Positions 6,687 through 15,923 are shown, counted from the first letter of the stretch. The stretch is 64,000 bases of DNA from Streptomyces rimosus subsp. rimosus (GCF_000720725.1 NZ_JOCQ01000007.1:124001-188000), one strand, 5' to 3'. The notes: generated from the letters alone by a model not told the origin. Made by a program: numbers and translations.

Positions 6687-8963
6687 GTGACAGCAGCATC
6701 GGACCCCACTCTCTTCCCGCAGGCAGCGGCCGCGACCCAGTTCCCGGCCACGCCCGAGGGTGCCGACGCGGTGCTCGACGGCCTCGACCCCGAGCAGCGC
6801 GAGGTCGCCACGGCCCTGCACGGGCCCGTGTGCGTCCTGGCGGGCGCCGGTACGGGCAAGACCCGTGCGATCACCCACCGGATCGCGTACGGCGTACGTG
6901 CGGGCATCCTGCAGCCGGGCACGGTGCTCGCCGTCACGTTCACCGCCCGCGCGGCGGGGGAGATGCGCGGGCGGCTGCGCCAGCTCGGCGCGGGCGGCGT
7001 GCAGGCCCGTACGTTCCACTCCGCCGCCCTGCGCCAGCTCCAGTACTTCTGGCCCAAGGCGATCGGCGGCGAGCTGCCCCGGCTCGTGGAGCGCAAGGTC
7101 CAGCTGGTCGCGGAGGCCGCCGCCCGCTGCCGCATCCGCCTGGACCGCAACGAGCTGCGCGACGTCACCGGCGAGATCGAGTGGTCCAAGGTCACCCAGA
7201 CCGTGCCCGCCGACTACCCGGCCGCCGTCCACAAGGCGGGCCGCGAGGCCCCCCGCGACCCGGCCGAGATCGGGCAGATCTACGGGGCGTACGAGCAGCT
7301 CAAGCGCGACCGGGGGACCATCGACTTCGAGGACGTCCTGCTGCTGACGGTCGGCGTCCTGCAGGACCGGCACGACATCGCCGAGCAGGTCCGCGCCCAG
7401 TACCAGCACTTCGTCGTGGACGAGTACCAGGACGTCAGCCCGCTCCAGCAGCGGCTGCTCGACCTGTGGCTCGGCGACCGCGACAACCTGTGCGTCGTCG
7501 GCGACGCCAGCCAGACGATCTACAGCTTCACCGGCGCCACCCCCGACCACCTGCTGAATTTCCGCACCCGCCATCCGAACGCGACGGTCGTGAAGCTGGT
7601 GCGTGACTACCGCTCCTCTCCGCAGGTCGTGCACCTGGCCAACGGCCTGCTGTCGCAGGCGCGCGGCCGTGCCGCCGAGCACCGGCTGGAGCTGATCTCC
7701 CAGCGGGACGCCGGCCCCGAGCCGGTGTACGTGGAGTACGGGGACGAGCCCGCGGAGGCGGAGGGCACGGCCCGCCGGATCCGCGACCTGATCGCCTCCG
7801 GCGTGCCGGCGAGTGAGATAGCGGTCCTGTACCGCATCAACGCCCAGTCCGAGGTCTACGAGCAGGCCCTCGCCGACCTCGGCGTGCCGTATCAGCTCCG
7901 TGGTGCCGAGCGGTTCTTCGAGCGGCCCGAGGTGCGCGAGGCGGGCGTCAAGCTGCGCGGCGCCGCCCGCTTCGGTGCCAACGACGCGCTTCTCGACGAC
8001 GCCCCGGACCTCCCGTCCGAGGTGCGTGCGGTGCTCAGCGACATGGGCTGGACGAGCACGCCCCCGGCCGGCTCCGGCGCCGTACGGGACCGCTGGGAGT
8101 CGCTGGCCGCCCTGGTCCGCCTCGCCGAGGACTTCGCCAAGGCGCGCCCGACGGCCACCCTCGCCGACCTGGTCGCCGAGCTGGACGAGCGGGCCAACGC
8201 CCAGCACGCCCCGACGGTCGACGGTGTGACGCTCGCCTCCTTCCACGCGGCCAAGGGCCTGGAGTGGGACGCCGTCTTCCTGGTCGGCCTGACCGAGGGC
8301 ATGATGCCGATCACCTACGCCAAGACGGACGAGCAGGTGGAGGAGGAGCGCCGCCTGCTGTACGTCGGCGTCACCCGGGCCCGGCTGCACCTGGGCCTGT
8401 CGTGGTCCCTGTCCCGCTCTCCCGGGGGCCGCGCGGTCCGCCGCCCCAGCCGCTTCCTGGACGGTCTGCGGCCCGGCTCGGGCGCCGCCGGCCGCCGTAC
8501 GGCCCCCGGCGCCACGGGCGGCATCGAGCGGGGCGGCGGCAGCGCCAGGGGCGCGAGCAGGCGCCGCGAACGCTCCCCGGCCCGCTGCCGGGTCTGCGGC
8601 AAGACGCTGACCGACGCAGGCGAGATGAAGCTCATGCGCTGCGACGACTGCCCCTGCGAGCTCGACGAGGCGCTGTACGGGCGGCTGCGCGACTGGCGGG
8701 CCGAGCAGGCGCGGCAGCTGGGCCAGCCCGCGTACTGCGTCTTCACGGACAAGACCCTGATGGCGATCGCCGAGGCCGTACCGGGAACCGAAGGGGACCT
8801 CGCGGTCATCCCTGGTGTGGGGGGACGCAAGCTCGGCAGGTTCGGAGCCGACGTCCTCGCGCTGTGCGCAGGTGAGGAGCTGGTTCCGGCAGCGGAGGAG
8901 CCCCCGTCGGACGATCTTCCGGAGGGCGGTGCAAGAAGCTCCGGAAAGTCTTCAGAAAAATAG
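6687..8963 (+). CDS. uvrD2: UvrD/Rep-family ATP-dependent DNA helicase with HRDC domain
   Basis: This superfamily 1A 3'-5' helicase acts in DNA repair. It has 758 residues. Walker A is GAGTGKT, and the Walker B-type motif is VDEYQDV. QTIYSF, FHAAKGLEWD and LLYVGVTRAR are the later helicase motifs. The accessory 2B region appears short. The C-terminal part has a four-cysteine zinc motif (CRVCGK, then CDDCPC) and an HRDC domain in the last ~90 residues, the architecture of actinobacterial UvrD2. The GTG start is at 6687. It is divergent from mycoredoxin, with a 219-bp spacer that contains several GTACGG/CGCGTA repeats. Confidence 0.92.
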   Translation: MTAASDPTLFPQAAAATQFPATPEGADAVLDGLDPEQREVATALHGPVCVLAGAGTGKTRAITHRIAYGVRAGILQPGTVLAVTFTARAAGEMRGRLRQLGAGGVQARTFHSAALRQLQYFWPKAIGGELPRLVERKVQLVAEAAARCRIRLDRNELRDVTGEIEWSKVTQTVPADYPAAVHKAGREAPRDPAEIGQIYGAYEQLKRDRGTIDFEDVLLLTVGVLQDRHDIAEQVRAQYQHFVVDEYQDVSPLQQRLLDLWLGDRDNLCVVGDASQTIYSFTGATPDHLLNFRTRHPNATVVKLVRDYRSSPQVVHLANGLLSQARGRAAEHRLELISQRDAGPEPVYVEYGDEPAEAEGTARRIRDLIASGVPASEIAVLYRINAQSEVYEQALADLGVPYQLRGAERFFERPEVREAGVKLRGAARFGANDALLDDAPDLPSEVRAVLSDMGWTSTPPAGSGAVRDRWESLAALVRLAEDFAKARPTATLADLVAELDERANAQHAPTVDGVTLASFHAAKGLEWDAVFLVGLTEGMMPITYAKTDEQVEEERRLLYVGVTRARLHLGLSWSLSRSPGGRAVRRPSRFLDGLRPGSGAAGRRTAPGATGGIERGGGSARGASRRRERSPARCRVCGKTLTDAGEMKLMRCDDCPCELDEALYGRLRDWRAEQARQLGQPAYCVFTDKTLMAIAEAVPGTEGDLAVIPGVGGRKLGRFGADVLALCAGEELVPAAEEPPSDDLPEGGARSSGKSSEK

Positions 8964-8993
8964 TTTGCGCGCGCGGAGCGCATCCCCATAGCC
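8955..8993 (+). promoter_or_regulatory. candidate WblC-autoregulated promoter
   Basis: An A/T-rich block (GAAAAATAG, 8955-8963) directly precedes TTGCGC (8965-8970). ATAGCC follows at 8988-8993 after 17 bases. WhiB7-type proteins activate promoters that have an AT-rich patch beside the -35 hexamer, so this is a plausible autoregulated start for the wblC leader. The -10 is weak. Confidence 0.4.
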
Positions 8994-9105
8994 TTCACAG
9001 GCACGAAGACAACGGGCCTTCCGGGATCCGCTGGATTCGTGTTGTACTGAACAAGCCCGGACCGGATTTTCCGGCCCGCCGAGACGCCGAGAGGAGGCGA
9101 GACCA

Positions 9106-9438
9106 GTGATCAGCTTCATGGAGACCCAGAAAATGACCGATCGTCCGGTCGTCGCCACCTGCACCCTTGGCGCCTCGCTGCTGGGCACCGGTCTGTCCGG
9201 CGTCAGCCGGCTGTCCGGTCTTGAGGTCTCCCGTGCCGCTTCCCCGGCGTTCCTGCCCGAGGCCAAGCGTGACGAGCGACCGACCCAGGCACCCGCAGTA
9301 GCGGCAGCGGCACAGGCAGCGAATGCGCATGCCTTCGCCGGCGCGGCGGCCAACGGTGCCGAATCCCGGAAGCAGTACGAGACGCAGCAGGACACGTGGG
9401 CCCACCGCGGGCACGAACCCTGGAGAGATCCAGCCTGA
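9106..9438 (+). CDS. leader ORF upstream of wblC
   Basis: The GTG at 9106 has GAGAGGAGG upstream and opens a 110-residue frame. Its product is rich in Ala and starts VISFMETQKM. It ends 26 bases before an intrinsic terminator and 120 bases before wblC. WhiB7/wblC genes in actinobacteria are known to be controlled by an upstream ORF and a terminator that is relieved when ribosomes stall. This frame is in the right place to be that uORF, although it is long for a uORF and may also encode a real small protein. No domain is recognised. Confidence 0.5.
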   Translation: MISFMETQKMTDRPVVATCTLGASLLGTGLSGVSRLSGLEVSRAASPAFLPEAKRDERPTQAPAVAAAAQAANAHAFAGAAANGAESRKQYETQQDTWAHRGHEPWRDPA

Positions 9439-9464
9439 TCGGCATGATCAGGTCGGCACCTTCC

Positions 9465-9506
9465 AGGGCCGCGGAACCCACACCGGGATCCGCGGCCCTT
9501 TTGTTT
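9465..9506 (+). terminator. intrinsic terminator/attenuator in the wblC leader
   Basis: AGGGCCGCGGA (9465-9475) pairs with TCCGCGGCCCT (9489-9499), 11 bp with a 13-base loop, followed by TTTGTTTT. A canonical T-tract terminator is unusual in this GC-rich sequence. It stands in the leader before wblC with no gene end requiring it except the uORF, so attenuation is the natural reading. Confidence 0.8.
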
Positions 9507-9558
9507 TACCCAAGCGCCCAGCCACCAGCCGGGCCGAACAGACGAGGAACACACCACC

Positions 9559-9912
9559 GTGCAACTCCAGACGCACACCCCGTCCGTCGCCACCGACCTG
9601 ATCCCTCCGCCCGACTCCCAGGAGAACCCTTTGCTGCCCCTCACCGAGCTCGACGACGAGATCGACCGACTCGGCGCCGCCGTGCCGTGCCGTACCTACG
9701 ACCCCGAGGTCTTCTTCGCCGAGACCCCGGCCGACGTGGAGTACGCCAAGTCCCTGTGCCAGACCTGTCCGGTGCGCGAGGCGTGTCTCGCCGGCGCCAA
9801 GGACCGTCGTGAGCCGTGGGGCGTCTGGGGCGGCGAACTCTTCGTCCAGGGCGTCGTGGTGCCCCGCAAGCGTCCGCGTGGCCGTCCGCGCAAGAACCCG
9901 GTCTCGGCATGA
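9559..9912 (+). CDS. wblC: WhiB-family transcriptional regulator WblC (WhiB7 type)
   Basis: This iron-sulfur transcription factor works with the primary sigma factor to switch on intrinsic resistance to ribosome-targeting antibiotics. It has 117 residues. C44, C67, C70 and C76 are the four [4Fe-4S] ligands. The G-V-W-G-G turn is at about 88-92. The C-terminal AT-hook KRPRGRPRK identifies the WhiB7/WblC branch. It starts at the GTG at 9559. A long leader with a uORF and terminator lies upstream, and its stop overlaps the next gene by four bases. Confidence 0.93.
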   Translation: MQLQTHTPSVATDLIPPPDSQENPLLPLTELDDEIDRLGAAVPCRTYDPEVFFAETPADVEYAKSLCQTCPVREACLAGAKDRREPWGVWGGELFVQGVVVPRKRPRGRPRKNPVSA

Positions 9913-10238
9913 ACATCTGCGGCGCGTACACCAGCGGCACCGGAACGATCGACCGTCCCGCCAAGCGGGACCCCCAGAAGCAGGACCCGATGAACCCCAA
10001 CTTCACCGACACCACCGCACCCGCGAACCCCGGCGCGATCGAGTCGCGCCAGAACAGGACCCTCGAAATGCAACTCATCCCAGAAGCCCTGGCTCGCGCG
10101 CAAATGCAAGCGCGCTTGCAGGAGGCCGAGTCCGAACGCAGGGCCCAGCGCCTCGCCGCGGCCCGGCGCATGCAGCGCCGTGCCGAGCGGGCGTCGCTGC
10201 GCGCCCGGCGCGCCTTGGCCATGGCTGTCATGCAGTGA
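9909..10238 (+). CDS. small basic hypothetical protein co-transcribed with wblC
   Basis: The ATG at 9909 overlaps the wblC stop (ATGA), implying translational coupling. The 109-residue product begins MNICGAYTSGTG. Its second half is a long basic helix rich in Ala, Arg, Gln and Met (ARAQMQARLQEAESERRAQR). It looks like a nucleic-acid- or ribosome-associated small protein, but no family is recognised. The coupling to wblC suggests expression during antibiotic stress. Confidence 0.7.
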   Translation: MNICGAYTSGTGTIDRPAKRDPQKQDPMNPNFTDTTAPANPGAIESRQNRTLEMQLIPEALARAQMQARLQEAESERRAQRLAAARRMQRRAERASLRARRALAMAVMQ

Positions 10239-10322
10239 GCCACCGGCGGCCCGGCACGCGCACCGTGCCGGCGCCGCCCGGCGGTGTCACCACCGCATCA
10301 CGCGGCCACGCAACACCACGTA

Positions 10323-10356
10323 CCTCAGGGGCTGTCCAACTGGGCGGCCCCTGAGG
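10323..10356 (+). terminator. hairpin after the wblC operon
   Basis: CCTCAGGGGC at 10323-10332 pairs with GCCCCTGAGG ending at 10356 (10 bp, 14-base loop). It stands 85 bases past the stop of the small gene and 45 bases before the next start. Confidence 0.6.
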
Positions 10357-10400
10357 GCGTTGTGCCCCTTTCCCGGCGGTGCCGGGGATATTGTCGGCTG

Positions 10401-10601
10401 ATGAACCAGAAGACATACGAACAGGCGGAGTTGGCGACCGGCAACGCGGTGTGCGCCGGGTGCGGTGCCGTGGCCGAGGGCGCCGCGCCGACCTGGACCT
10501 GCACCATCGTCAACGGCGCCCGCCAGCACCTCTGCGACACCTGCACCCGTGCCTGCCTCCCCACCATCGAGTCCCACCTGGACCCGGTCCCCGCGAGATG
10601 A
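10401..10601 (+). CDS. small zinc-ribbon-like hypothetical protein
   Basis: This 66-residue protein has cysteines at 18, 21, 34, 45, 48 and 52. The pairs C18-x2-C21 and C45-x2-C48 are spaced like a zinc ribbon. There is no membrane segment or signal peptide. It is convergent with the AarF-like kinase gene. The function is unknown. Confidence 0.65.
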   Translation: MNQKTYEQAELATGNAVCAGCGAVAEGAAPTWTCTIVNGARQHLCDTCTRACLPTIESHLDPVPAR

Positions 10602-10680
10602 GACCGCGGGGTGAGATCGCGAGGTGGGTTTGCGAGGTTCGACCGCGCGCCGCGCGGTGCGGAGGCAGGGCGCGGGCGGG

Positions 10681-12078
10681 TCAGGCCGTGGTCTCCTCCG
10701 CTGTGGGCCGATCCTGTTCCGGTACGGACGGCGCGGTGCCGGCCGGGCTGAAGCCCGGGAGCCAGGACTCCAGCTCGTCGCGCAGGCGGACGGTGGCGCC
10801 GAGCTGGCACAGGACGCCGATCGTGCTCAGCGTCACGCGGTGTATGAGCAGGTAGGACGGGGGCAGATTGAGCTGGCGGCCGAGCTGGTAGGCGGGGGAC
10901 CGGGGATCGGCTATGCGCGCGGCCTGGTTGCGCATCCAGGAGCGGGTGAAGGTGAACGCGTCCACCTGGGCCGGTTCGATGATCGGCAGCAGATAGTCCA
11001 GCACCGCGTCGGGGTCCAGCTCGATGGACTCCTTGACGAAGCCCTCCTCGCACAGCAGCTCGTAGATCGCCTCGGCCTCGCCGTCGAGCGTCATGCGCAG
11101 CGAGGTACCGATCGTGGGCGGCAGGCCGTCCGGCAGGCGGTCGACCGTACCGAAATCCAGGACGCCCAGCCGCCACTTCTCCGGCGGGCCGTCGGGGGCG
11201 TCACCGGTCAGCAGGCGGAAGTTCCCCGGGTGGGGATCGGCGTGCAGCAGGCCCGTACGCGCGGTGCCGGAGAAGAGGAAGCGGGCCAGGAGCTGCCCGG
11301 CCCGGTCGCGCTCCTCCTCGGTGCCGTCCGCGATGACCTCCGACAGCGGGATGCCGTCCATCCACTCGGTCACCAGCACCTGGTCGCCCTGATGGATCAC
11401 CGCGGGCACCAGGACGTCCGGGTCGTCGGCGAACTCCTCGGCGTGCGCCTGCTGGGCCTCGGCCTCCAGGGCGTAGTCCAGCTCCTCGGAGACCCGGTCG
11501 CGCAGCTCGGAGATCAGCGGCTTGATGTCCATGCCGGGGATCAGCGGACCGAGCAGCCGGGCGAACCGGCCGAGTTGCGACAGATCGGAGAGCAGGGCCG
11601 CGCCCGCCCCCGGATACTGGACCTTGACGGCCACCTCGCGGCCGTCGTGCCAGACCGCGCGGTGCACCTGCCCGATCGAGGCGGCGGCCGACGGCTTGTC
11701 GTCGAACTCCGTGAACAGCTCGCGCCAGTCCTCGCCGAGCCGCTCCGCCAGCACCTTGTGCACCGTGTCTGTCGGCATCGGCGGCGCGGCTTCCTGAAGT
11801 TTGGTGAGCGCCGCGCGGTACGGGCCGGCGATCTCCTCCGGCAGCGCCGACTCGAAGACGGACAGCGCCTGCCCGAACTTCATGGCGCCGCCCTTCAGCT
11901 CGCCGAGCACCCGGAAGAGCTGTTCGGCGGTCCGCTGTTGGAGCTCGCGGCCGACGAGGTCCGCCGACCTGCCGCCGATCCGCTTGCCCAGCCCCCAGGT
12001 GGCACGGCCGGCGAATCCCAGTGGCAGCGCGGCCAGCTTGGCGGTGCGGGTGACCGCCTTGCGGGGAAGATCTGACAT
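10681..12078 (-). CDS. ABC1/UbiB (AarF) family atypical kinase
   Basis: This 465-residue protein belongs to the ABC1/ADCK/UbiB atypical kinase-like family, associated elsewhere with quinone or lipid metabolism. The family motif KFGQ is in GGAMKFGQALS, and the Ala-rich nucleotide loop is in AAASIGQVH. The catalytic Lys is in VAVKVQYPG. Then come EELDYALEAE, the HADPHPGN catalytic loop and the metal-binding LDFGT. The ATG at 12078 has GGAGGGG just upstream; an in-frame start four codons earlier lacks this spacing. Its substrate in actinobacteria is unknown. Confidence 0.88.
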   Translation of the reverse strand: MSDLPRKAVTRTAKLAALPLGFAGRATWGLGKRIGGRSADLVGRELQQRTAEQLFRVLGELKGGAMKFGQALSVFESALPEEIAGPYRAALTKLQEAAPPMPTDTVHKVLAERLGEDWRELFTEFDDKPSAAASIGQVHRAVWHDGREVAVKVQYPGAGAALLSDLSQLGRFARLLGPLIPGMDIKPLISELRDRVSEELDYALEAEAQQAHAEEFADDPDVLVPAVIHQGDQVLVTEWMDGIPLSEVIADGTEEERDRAGQLLARFLFSGTARTGLLHADPHPGNFRLLTGDAPDGPPEKWRLGVLDFGTVDRLPDGLPPTIGTSLRMTLDGEAEAIYELLCEEGFVKESIELDPDAVLDYLLPIIEPAQVDAFTFTRSWMRNQAARIADPRSPAYQLGRQLNLPPSYLLIHRVTLSTIGVLCQLGATVRLRDELESWLPGFSPAGTAPSVPEQDRPTAEETTA

Positions 12079-12112
12079 TCGCCCCTCCAACTCACACTGT
12101 CCCCAACCGGGG

Positions 12113-13258
12113 TTACTCCGCCATTGTTACGTGTCGCCGTCGCGGTTCCGAGGCACCCATGGCGTCGGCCGGCCCCGCCGCGCCACAGCCGCACTCCGGA
12201 TGCGGCGCGATCCGGGTCGTCCGCCAGTCCGCGCACGGCAGCGCGACCTCCATCCGGGCCCCGGTGCAGGGTGGCAACTGACCGTCCAGATACGCCAGTG
12301 CCTGCACGGCCGCCAGCCCCGCCACGGTCGCCGCCAGCGCCGCGTCGCACGCCGGAACGGCCGGTGACCCGCGCCCCGAGCGCCACTGGGCGAGCAGCCG
12401 CGGCCAGGCCGGCTCCGCGTCCGTACGCCGCAGCTCCAGGCAGCCCGCGCAGGAAGAGCCGCCCGGCAGGACCAGCGGGCCCACCACACCCGTCCCTTCG
12501 ACCACGCCGGCGAACAGGTGCGGAATACCGGCGGACAGGAACGGCTCGACCAGGTCGGGGTCGGGAGCGTAGGCGGCGAGGCCGTCGCGCGGTGTGATCA
12601 CGACGAGCGCAAGACCCGGTTCGCCCGCCTCCGACTGCGCCTCCGCGGTGTGGTTCCCGCGCGACCAGGGTGAGGCCCGGTGCACCAGGCCGCGGGCGGC
12701 GGTGTCGCGCCGTATGCCGATGTGCTCCGCCCGCGCACCGCCCGGCAGCACGTCCCACGGCTCGACCGTCCCGCCGTCCTGCACCTCCACCCGCCCGATG
12801 CCCGCCGCCGAGAGCAGGGCCGCGACCGAGGCCCCCACCCGCCCCGCGCCGCGCACCCGCGCCCTTATGGCACGGCGCGCTCCCATACGCTCCAGTCCAC
12901 CCGTGGCCTCGGGATGCCGCACCGACAGCGACGCGAGATCCGCCCGCAGCCGCCCGAAGGCCGCGGCGTCCGACCGCACCGACTCGGCCGCCGGACCGCC
13001 CGCCGACGGCGCGTCCAGCAGGCCCGCCCGCCCCAGCCGGTCCACCACCCGCCGCGCGCGCTCTGCGGACAGCCCCAGCGACTCGGCCGCTTCCGCCAGC
13101 TGATCCAGGCTGCGCGTGCCGTCGATCAAGGCCAGAAAGCTGCCCGTCGCCGTGTCCACCGGCCCCAGCTCCACCGCGTGCGCCGGGGCCACCCCGAACC
13201 GCACCGTTTCCCGGTCCCGCCAGCCGCGTCGCAGCGCGGGCTTCACCATCGGATGCAT
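12113..13258 (-). CDS. ThiF-like (E1-fold) family protein
   Basis: About 381 residues starting at the ATG at 13258 (MHPMVKPALRRGWRDR); a second in-frame ATG at 13303 would add 15 residues. The N-terminal ~120 residues look winged-helix-like. The centre holds a Rossmann segment (RVRGAGRVGASVAALL) and VQDGGTVEPWDV, typical of ThiF/MoeB adenylyltransferase-like proteins. The glycine-rich nucleotide motif is looser than in true E1 enzymes. The cysteines CAGC and CGCG in the C-terminal half may bind zinc. It follows the AarF-like gene on the same strand after 34 bases. The acceptor protein is unknown. Confidence 0.75.
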   Translation of the reverse strand: MHPMVKPALRRGWRDRETVRFGVAPAHAVELGPVDTATGSFLALIDGTRSLDQLAEAAESLGLSAERARRVVDRLGRAGLLDAPSAGGPAAESVRSDAAAFGRLRADLASLSVRHPEATGGLERMGARRAIRARVRGAGRVGASVAALLSAAGIGRVEVQDGGTVEPWDVLPGGARAEHIGIRRDTAARGLVHRASPWSRGNHTAEAQSEAGEPGLALVVITPRDGLAAYAPDPDLVEPFLSAGIPHLFAGVVEGTGVVGPLVLPGGSSCAGCLELRRTDAEPAWPRLLAQWRSGRGSPAVPACDAALAATVAGLAAVQALAYLDGQLPPCTGARMEVALPCADWRTTRIAPHPECGCGAAGPADAMGASEPRRRHVTMAE

Positions 13259-13447
13259 GAATCCGTCCCCCGTCGATCGGATCTCGTCCAGCGCTGTCAG
13301 CATGCCCCGGCCGCCGGACGGGCATCGGAAGTTGTCCACAGGCGGCAGGCAATAGTCGTACAAGCCATGACTGCCTTGGAGTGTTTCGGTCGCACGGCAG
13401 AACCTGGGGACGGGACTTCCCGCGCGGGCAGCGGGTAACGTCGGGGC

Positions 13448-14047
13448 GTGCCCGCCGACCCTTTGCGCCGAGCCGCAGACCCCCAACGCAGGACCGCCGC
13501 GCGCCCCGCGACCGGCGGCTCCGCGACGAGCGCGGTCGAGGTGCGCAGAAGCTCGCGGCGCCGCCGTACGGTCTCCGCCTACCGCGAGGGCGACCGCACC
13601 ATCGTGCTGATCCCGGCCCGGATGTCCGAGGCGGAGGAGCGGCGCTGGGTGACGGTGATGCTGGACAAGCTCGCCGCGCAGGAGAGCCGGCGGATGCTCG
13701 GCGACGGCGAGCTGGCCGAGCGCGCGGAGCGCCTGTCGCTCCAGTACCTGGACGGCCGGGCCAGGCCCGCCACGGTGCGCTGGGTGACCAACCAGAACAC
13801 CCGCTGGGGCTCCTGCACGCCCGCCGAGGGCAGCATCCGCCTCTCGCACCGGCTCCAGGGCATGCCCGAGTACGTCATCGACTATGTGCTCCTCCATGAG
13901 CTGGCGCATCTTCTCGTCCCCGGTCACGGACAGCGTTTCTGGCAGCTCCTGGAGTCATACCCACGCACGGAGCGGGCGCGCGGCTATCTCGAAGGCGTGG
14001 TCGCGGCGGAGCGGCTGCCGCATTTGCCCGCTGCCCGTACGGAATGA
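13448..14047 (+). CDS. YgjP/SprT-like zinc metallopeptidase (M48-type)
   Basis: This 199-residue protein starts at the GTG at 13448. It has the zinc-binding motif H150-E-L-A-H154 followed by LLVPGHGQRFW. The upstream segment TRWGSCTPAEGSIRLSHRL is the hallmark of the DUF45/YgjP metallopeptidase family. The first ~45 residues are basic and probably flexible. No signal peptide is seen, so it is probably cytosolic. It is divergent from the ThiF-like gene. Confidence 0.85.
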   Translation: MPADPLRRAADPQRRTAARPATGGSATSAVEVRRSSRRRRTVSAYREGDRTIVLIPARMSEAEERRWVTVMLDKLAAQESRRMLGDGELAERAERLSLQYLDGRARPATVRWVTNQNTRWGSCTPAEGSIRLSHRLQGMPEYVIDYVLLHELAHLLVPGHGQRFWQLLESYPRTERARGYLEGVVAAERLPHLPAARTE

Positions 14048-14163
14048 GGCCGGTTCGGCACGCTTTGTGCCGCGCCCCGGCATCGCCCGCCGTCAGCGGC
14101 AGCGGTTAGCCTGGCGCGACGTCAATCAGAGCGCGAAGCGGGAGCGGGGGACGGTCGTTACGT

Positions 14164-15912
14164 ATGGCCAGGGAATTCCAGCGGGGCCACAAGGCCAGGA
14201 TCAGTGATCTGACGGCCGGGACGGATCTGTACGTGGGCGTGCAGATCGCGGGTTCCGGCCTGACCTTCGACATCAGCTGCTTCGGGCTCGACGCGGACGA
14301 GCGGCTCTCCGACGACCGGTACTTCGTCTTCTTCAACCAGCCCGCGTCGCCCGAGGGCGCGATCCAGCAGCTCGGCCCGCAGGCGGGCGACACCGAGTCC
14401 TTCCGGGTCACACTCGACCGGATACCGCAGCACATCCAGAAGCTCTCCTTCACCGCCACCCTGGACGGCGCGGGACAGATGTCCCAGGTCGGGCCCGGCT
14501 ACCTGCGCATCGTCGCCGGCGGTGAGGAGGTCGCCCGTTACGCGTTCAACGGCGGCGAGTTCACCACCGAGCGCGCCGTCATGCTCGGCGACTTCTACCT
14601 GAAGGGCGAGTGGCGCTTCGCCGCGGTCGGGCAGGGCTTCGACGGCGGCTTGGAGGCGCTGCTGAAGAACTTCGGCGGCGAGGTCGCCGAGGAGGAGCCC
14701 GCGGCTGCGCCTGAGCCCGCGCCGCAGGGCGGCGTGCCGGGCTTCGCGCCGCCCGCCGCCTCCGAGCCCGCGCCGGGCTTCGCGGTCCCGACGGCGCAGG
14801 GGCAGCCCGCCACACCGCAGCCGCCCGTCCCGGCGCCCGCCGCACCGCAGCCGCCCGCCCCGGCCTTCGGTGCGCCCCCGAGCGCGCCCCAGGGCGCCCC
14901 GCAGAGCCAGCAGCTTTACGGAGCACCGCAGCCCCCGGCACCACCCCAGCCGGAGCCGCATGCCCAGCCGCCAGCTCCGCCGATGCACGGCGCCCCGACT
15001 ATCGCGGCCCCGATGGCACCGCCGACCGGCCCCCCGGCCCAGCTCCCCGGCCAGCAGCCGCCGTTCGGCCAGGACCCGTACCAGCAGGCACCGCCCGCTC
15101 CGTACGGCCAGCCGCCCCAGGCAGCCCCTCAGGCGCCGCCCCAGGCCCCGTACGGCCAGCCGGTCGGCCAGTTCCCCGGCCAGCAGGCCCCGGCCCCGTA
15201 CGGCGCTCCGCAGGGCCAGCCGTCTCCGTACGGGCAGCCGTCCGCCCAGGGGCCCGGCCTCGGCGTCGTCCTGGACAAGTACCGCGAGGCCCCGACCGGT
15301 CAGCGGTGGACCCCGCAGAACGAGAAGCTGATCCGCGCCGACCTCGGCATCGACGGACAGCCGGTGCTCGCCCGCCAGGGCAGCATGGTCCTCTACCAGG
15401 GCAAGGTCGACTTCAGCTACAAGGGCGCCGGCATCCGGGGCCGCATCGTGGGCAACGCCACCGGCCAGGAGATGCAGCTGATGCGCTGCACGGGCCAGGG
15501 CCAGGTGTTCTTCGCGGACAACAGCGCCCATGTGCACCCGATCGAGCTCCAGGGCGACGCGATCTGCGTGTCGGCCGAGAGCGTGCTCGCCTTCGACGAG
15601 TCGCTCCAGCACGAGGTCCGCCGCATCGAGGGGCACGGCATTCCGGGCGGCGCGCTGTTCACCATGCAGTTCCAGGGCACCGGCACGGTCGTCGTCAAGA
15701 CCCGGGGCACCCCGGTCGTCCTCCCGGTCACCCCGACGACCTTCGCGGACGCCAACGCCATCGTCGCCTGGTCGGCCGGCTCGCAGGTGATCATCTCCAG
15801 TCAGGTGAGCCTGCGCCGCCACGCCTATCCGGGCCACTCCGGCGAGACCGTGAACCTCCAGTTCCGCGGCGCGCCCGGCAATTTCATCGTCGTCCAGCCC
15901 TACGAGGTCTGA
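14164..15912 (+). CDS. TerD-domain protein fused to an AIM24 domain
   Basis: The 582-residue protein has three parts. Residues 1-185 are a TerD/tellurium-resistance domain (GTDLYVGVQIAGSGLTFDIS and SCFGLDADERLSDD). About 180 residues of Pro/Gln/Ala-rich, PYGQ-repeat linker follow. From residue ~366 comes an AIM24-type beta-sandwich, like the next two genes (RQGSMVLYQGKVDF, then GTGTVVVKTRGTPVVLPV). TerD domains bind calcium. The AIM24 family is poorly understood. It starts at the ATG at 14164 and is the first gene of a three-gene operon. Confidence 0.88.
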   Translation: MAREFQRGHKARISDLTAGTDLYVGVQIAGSGLTFDISCFGLDADERLSDDRYFVFFNQPASPEGAIQQLGPQAGDTESFRVTLDRIPQHIQKLSFTATLDGAGQMSQVGPGYLRIVAGGEEVARYAFNGGEFTTERAVMLGDFYLKGEWRFAAVGQGFDGGLEALLKNFGGEVAEEEPAAAPEPAPQGGVPGFAPPAASEPAPGFAVPTAQGQPATPQPPVPAPAAPQPPAPAFGAPPSAPQGAPQSQQLYGAPQPPAPPQPEPHAQPPAPPMHGAPTIAAPMAPPTGPPAQLPGQQPPFGQDPYQQAPPAPYGQPPQAAPQAPPQAPYGQPVGQFPGQQAPAPYGAPQGQPSPYGQPSAQGPGLGVVLDKYREAPTGQRWTPQNEKLIRADLGIDGQPVLARQGSMVLYQGKVDFSYKGAGIRGRIVGNATGQEMQLMRCTGQGQVFFADNSAHVHPIELQGDAICVSAESVLAFDESLQHEVRRIEGHGIPGGALFTMQFQGTGTVVVKTRGTPVVLPVTPTTFADANAIVAWSAGSQVIISSQVSLRRHAYPGHSGETVNLQFRGAPGNFIVVQPYEV

Positions 15913-15923
15913 GGGAGCCCGCC

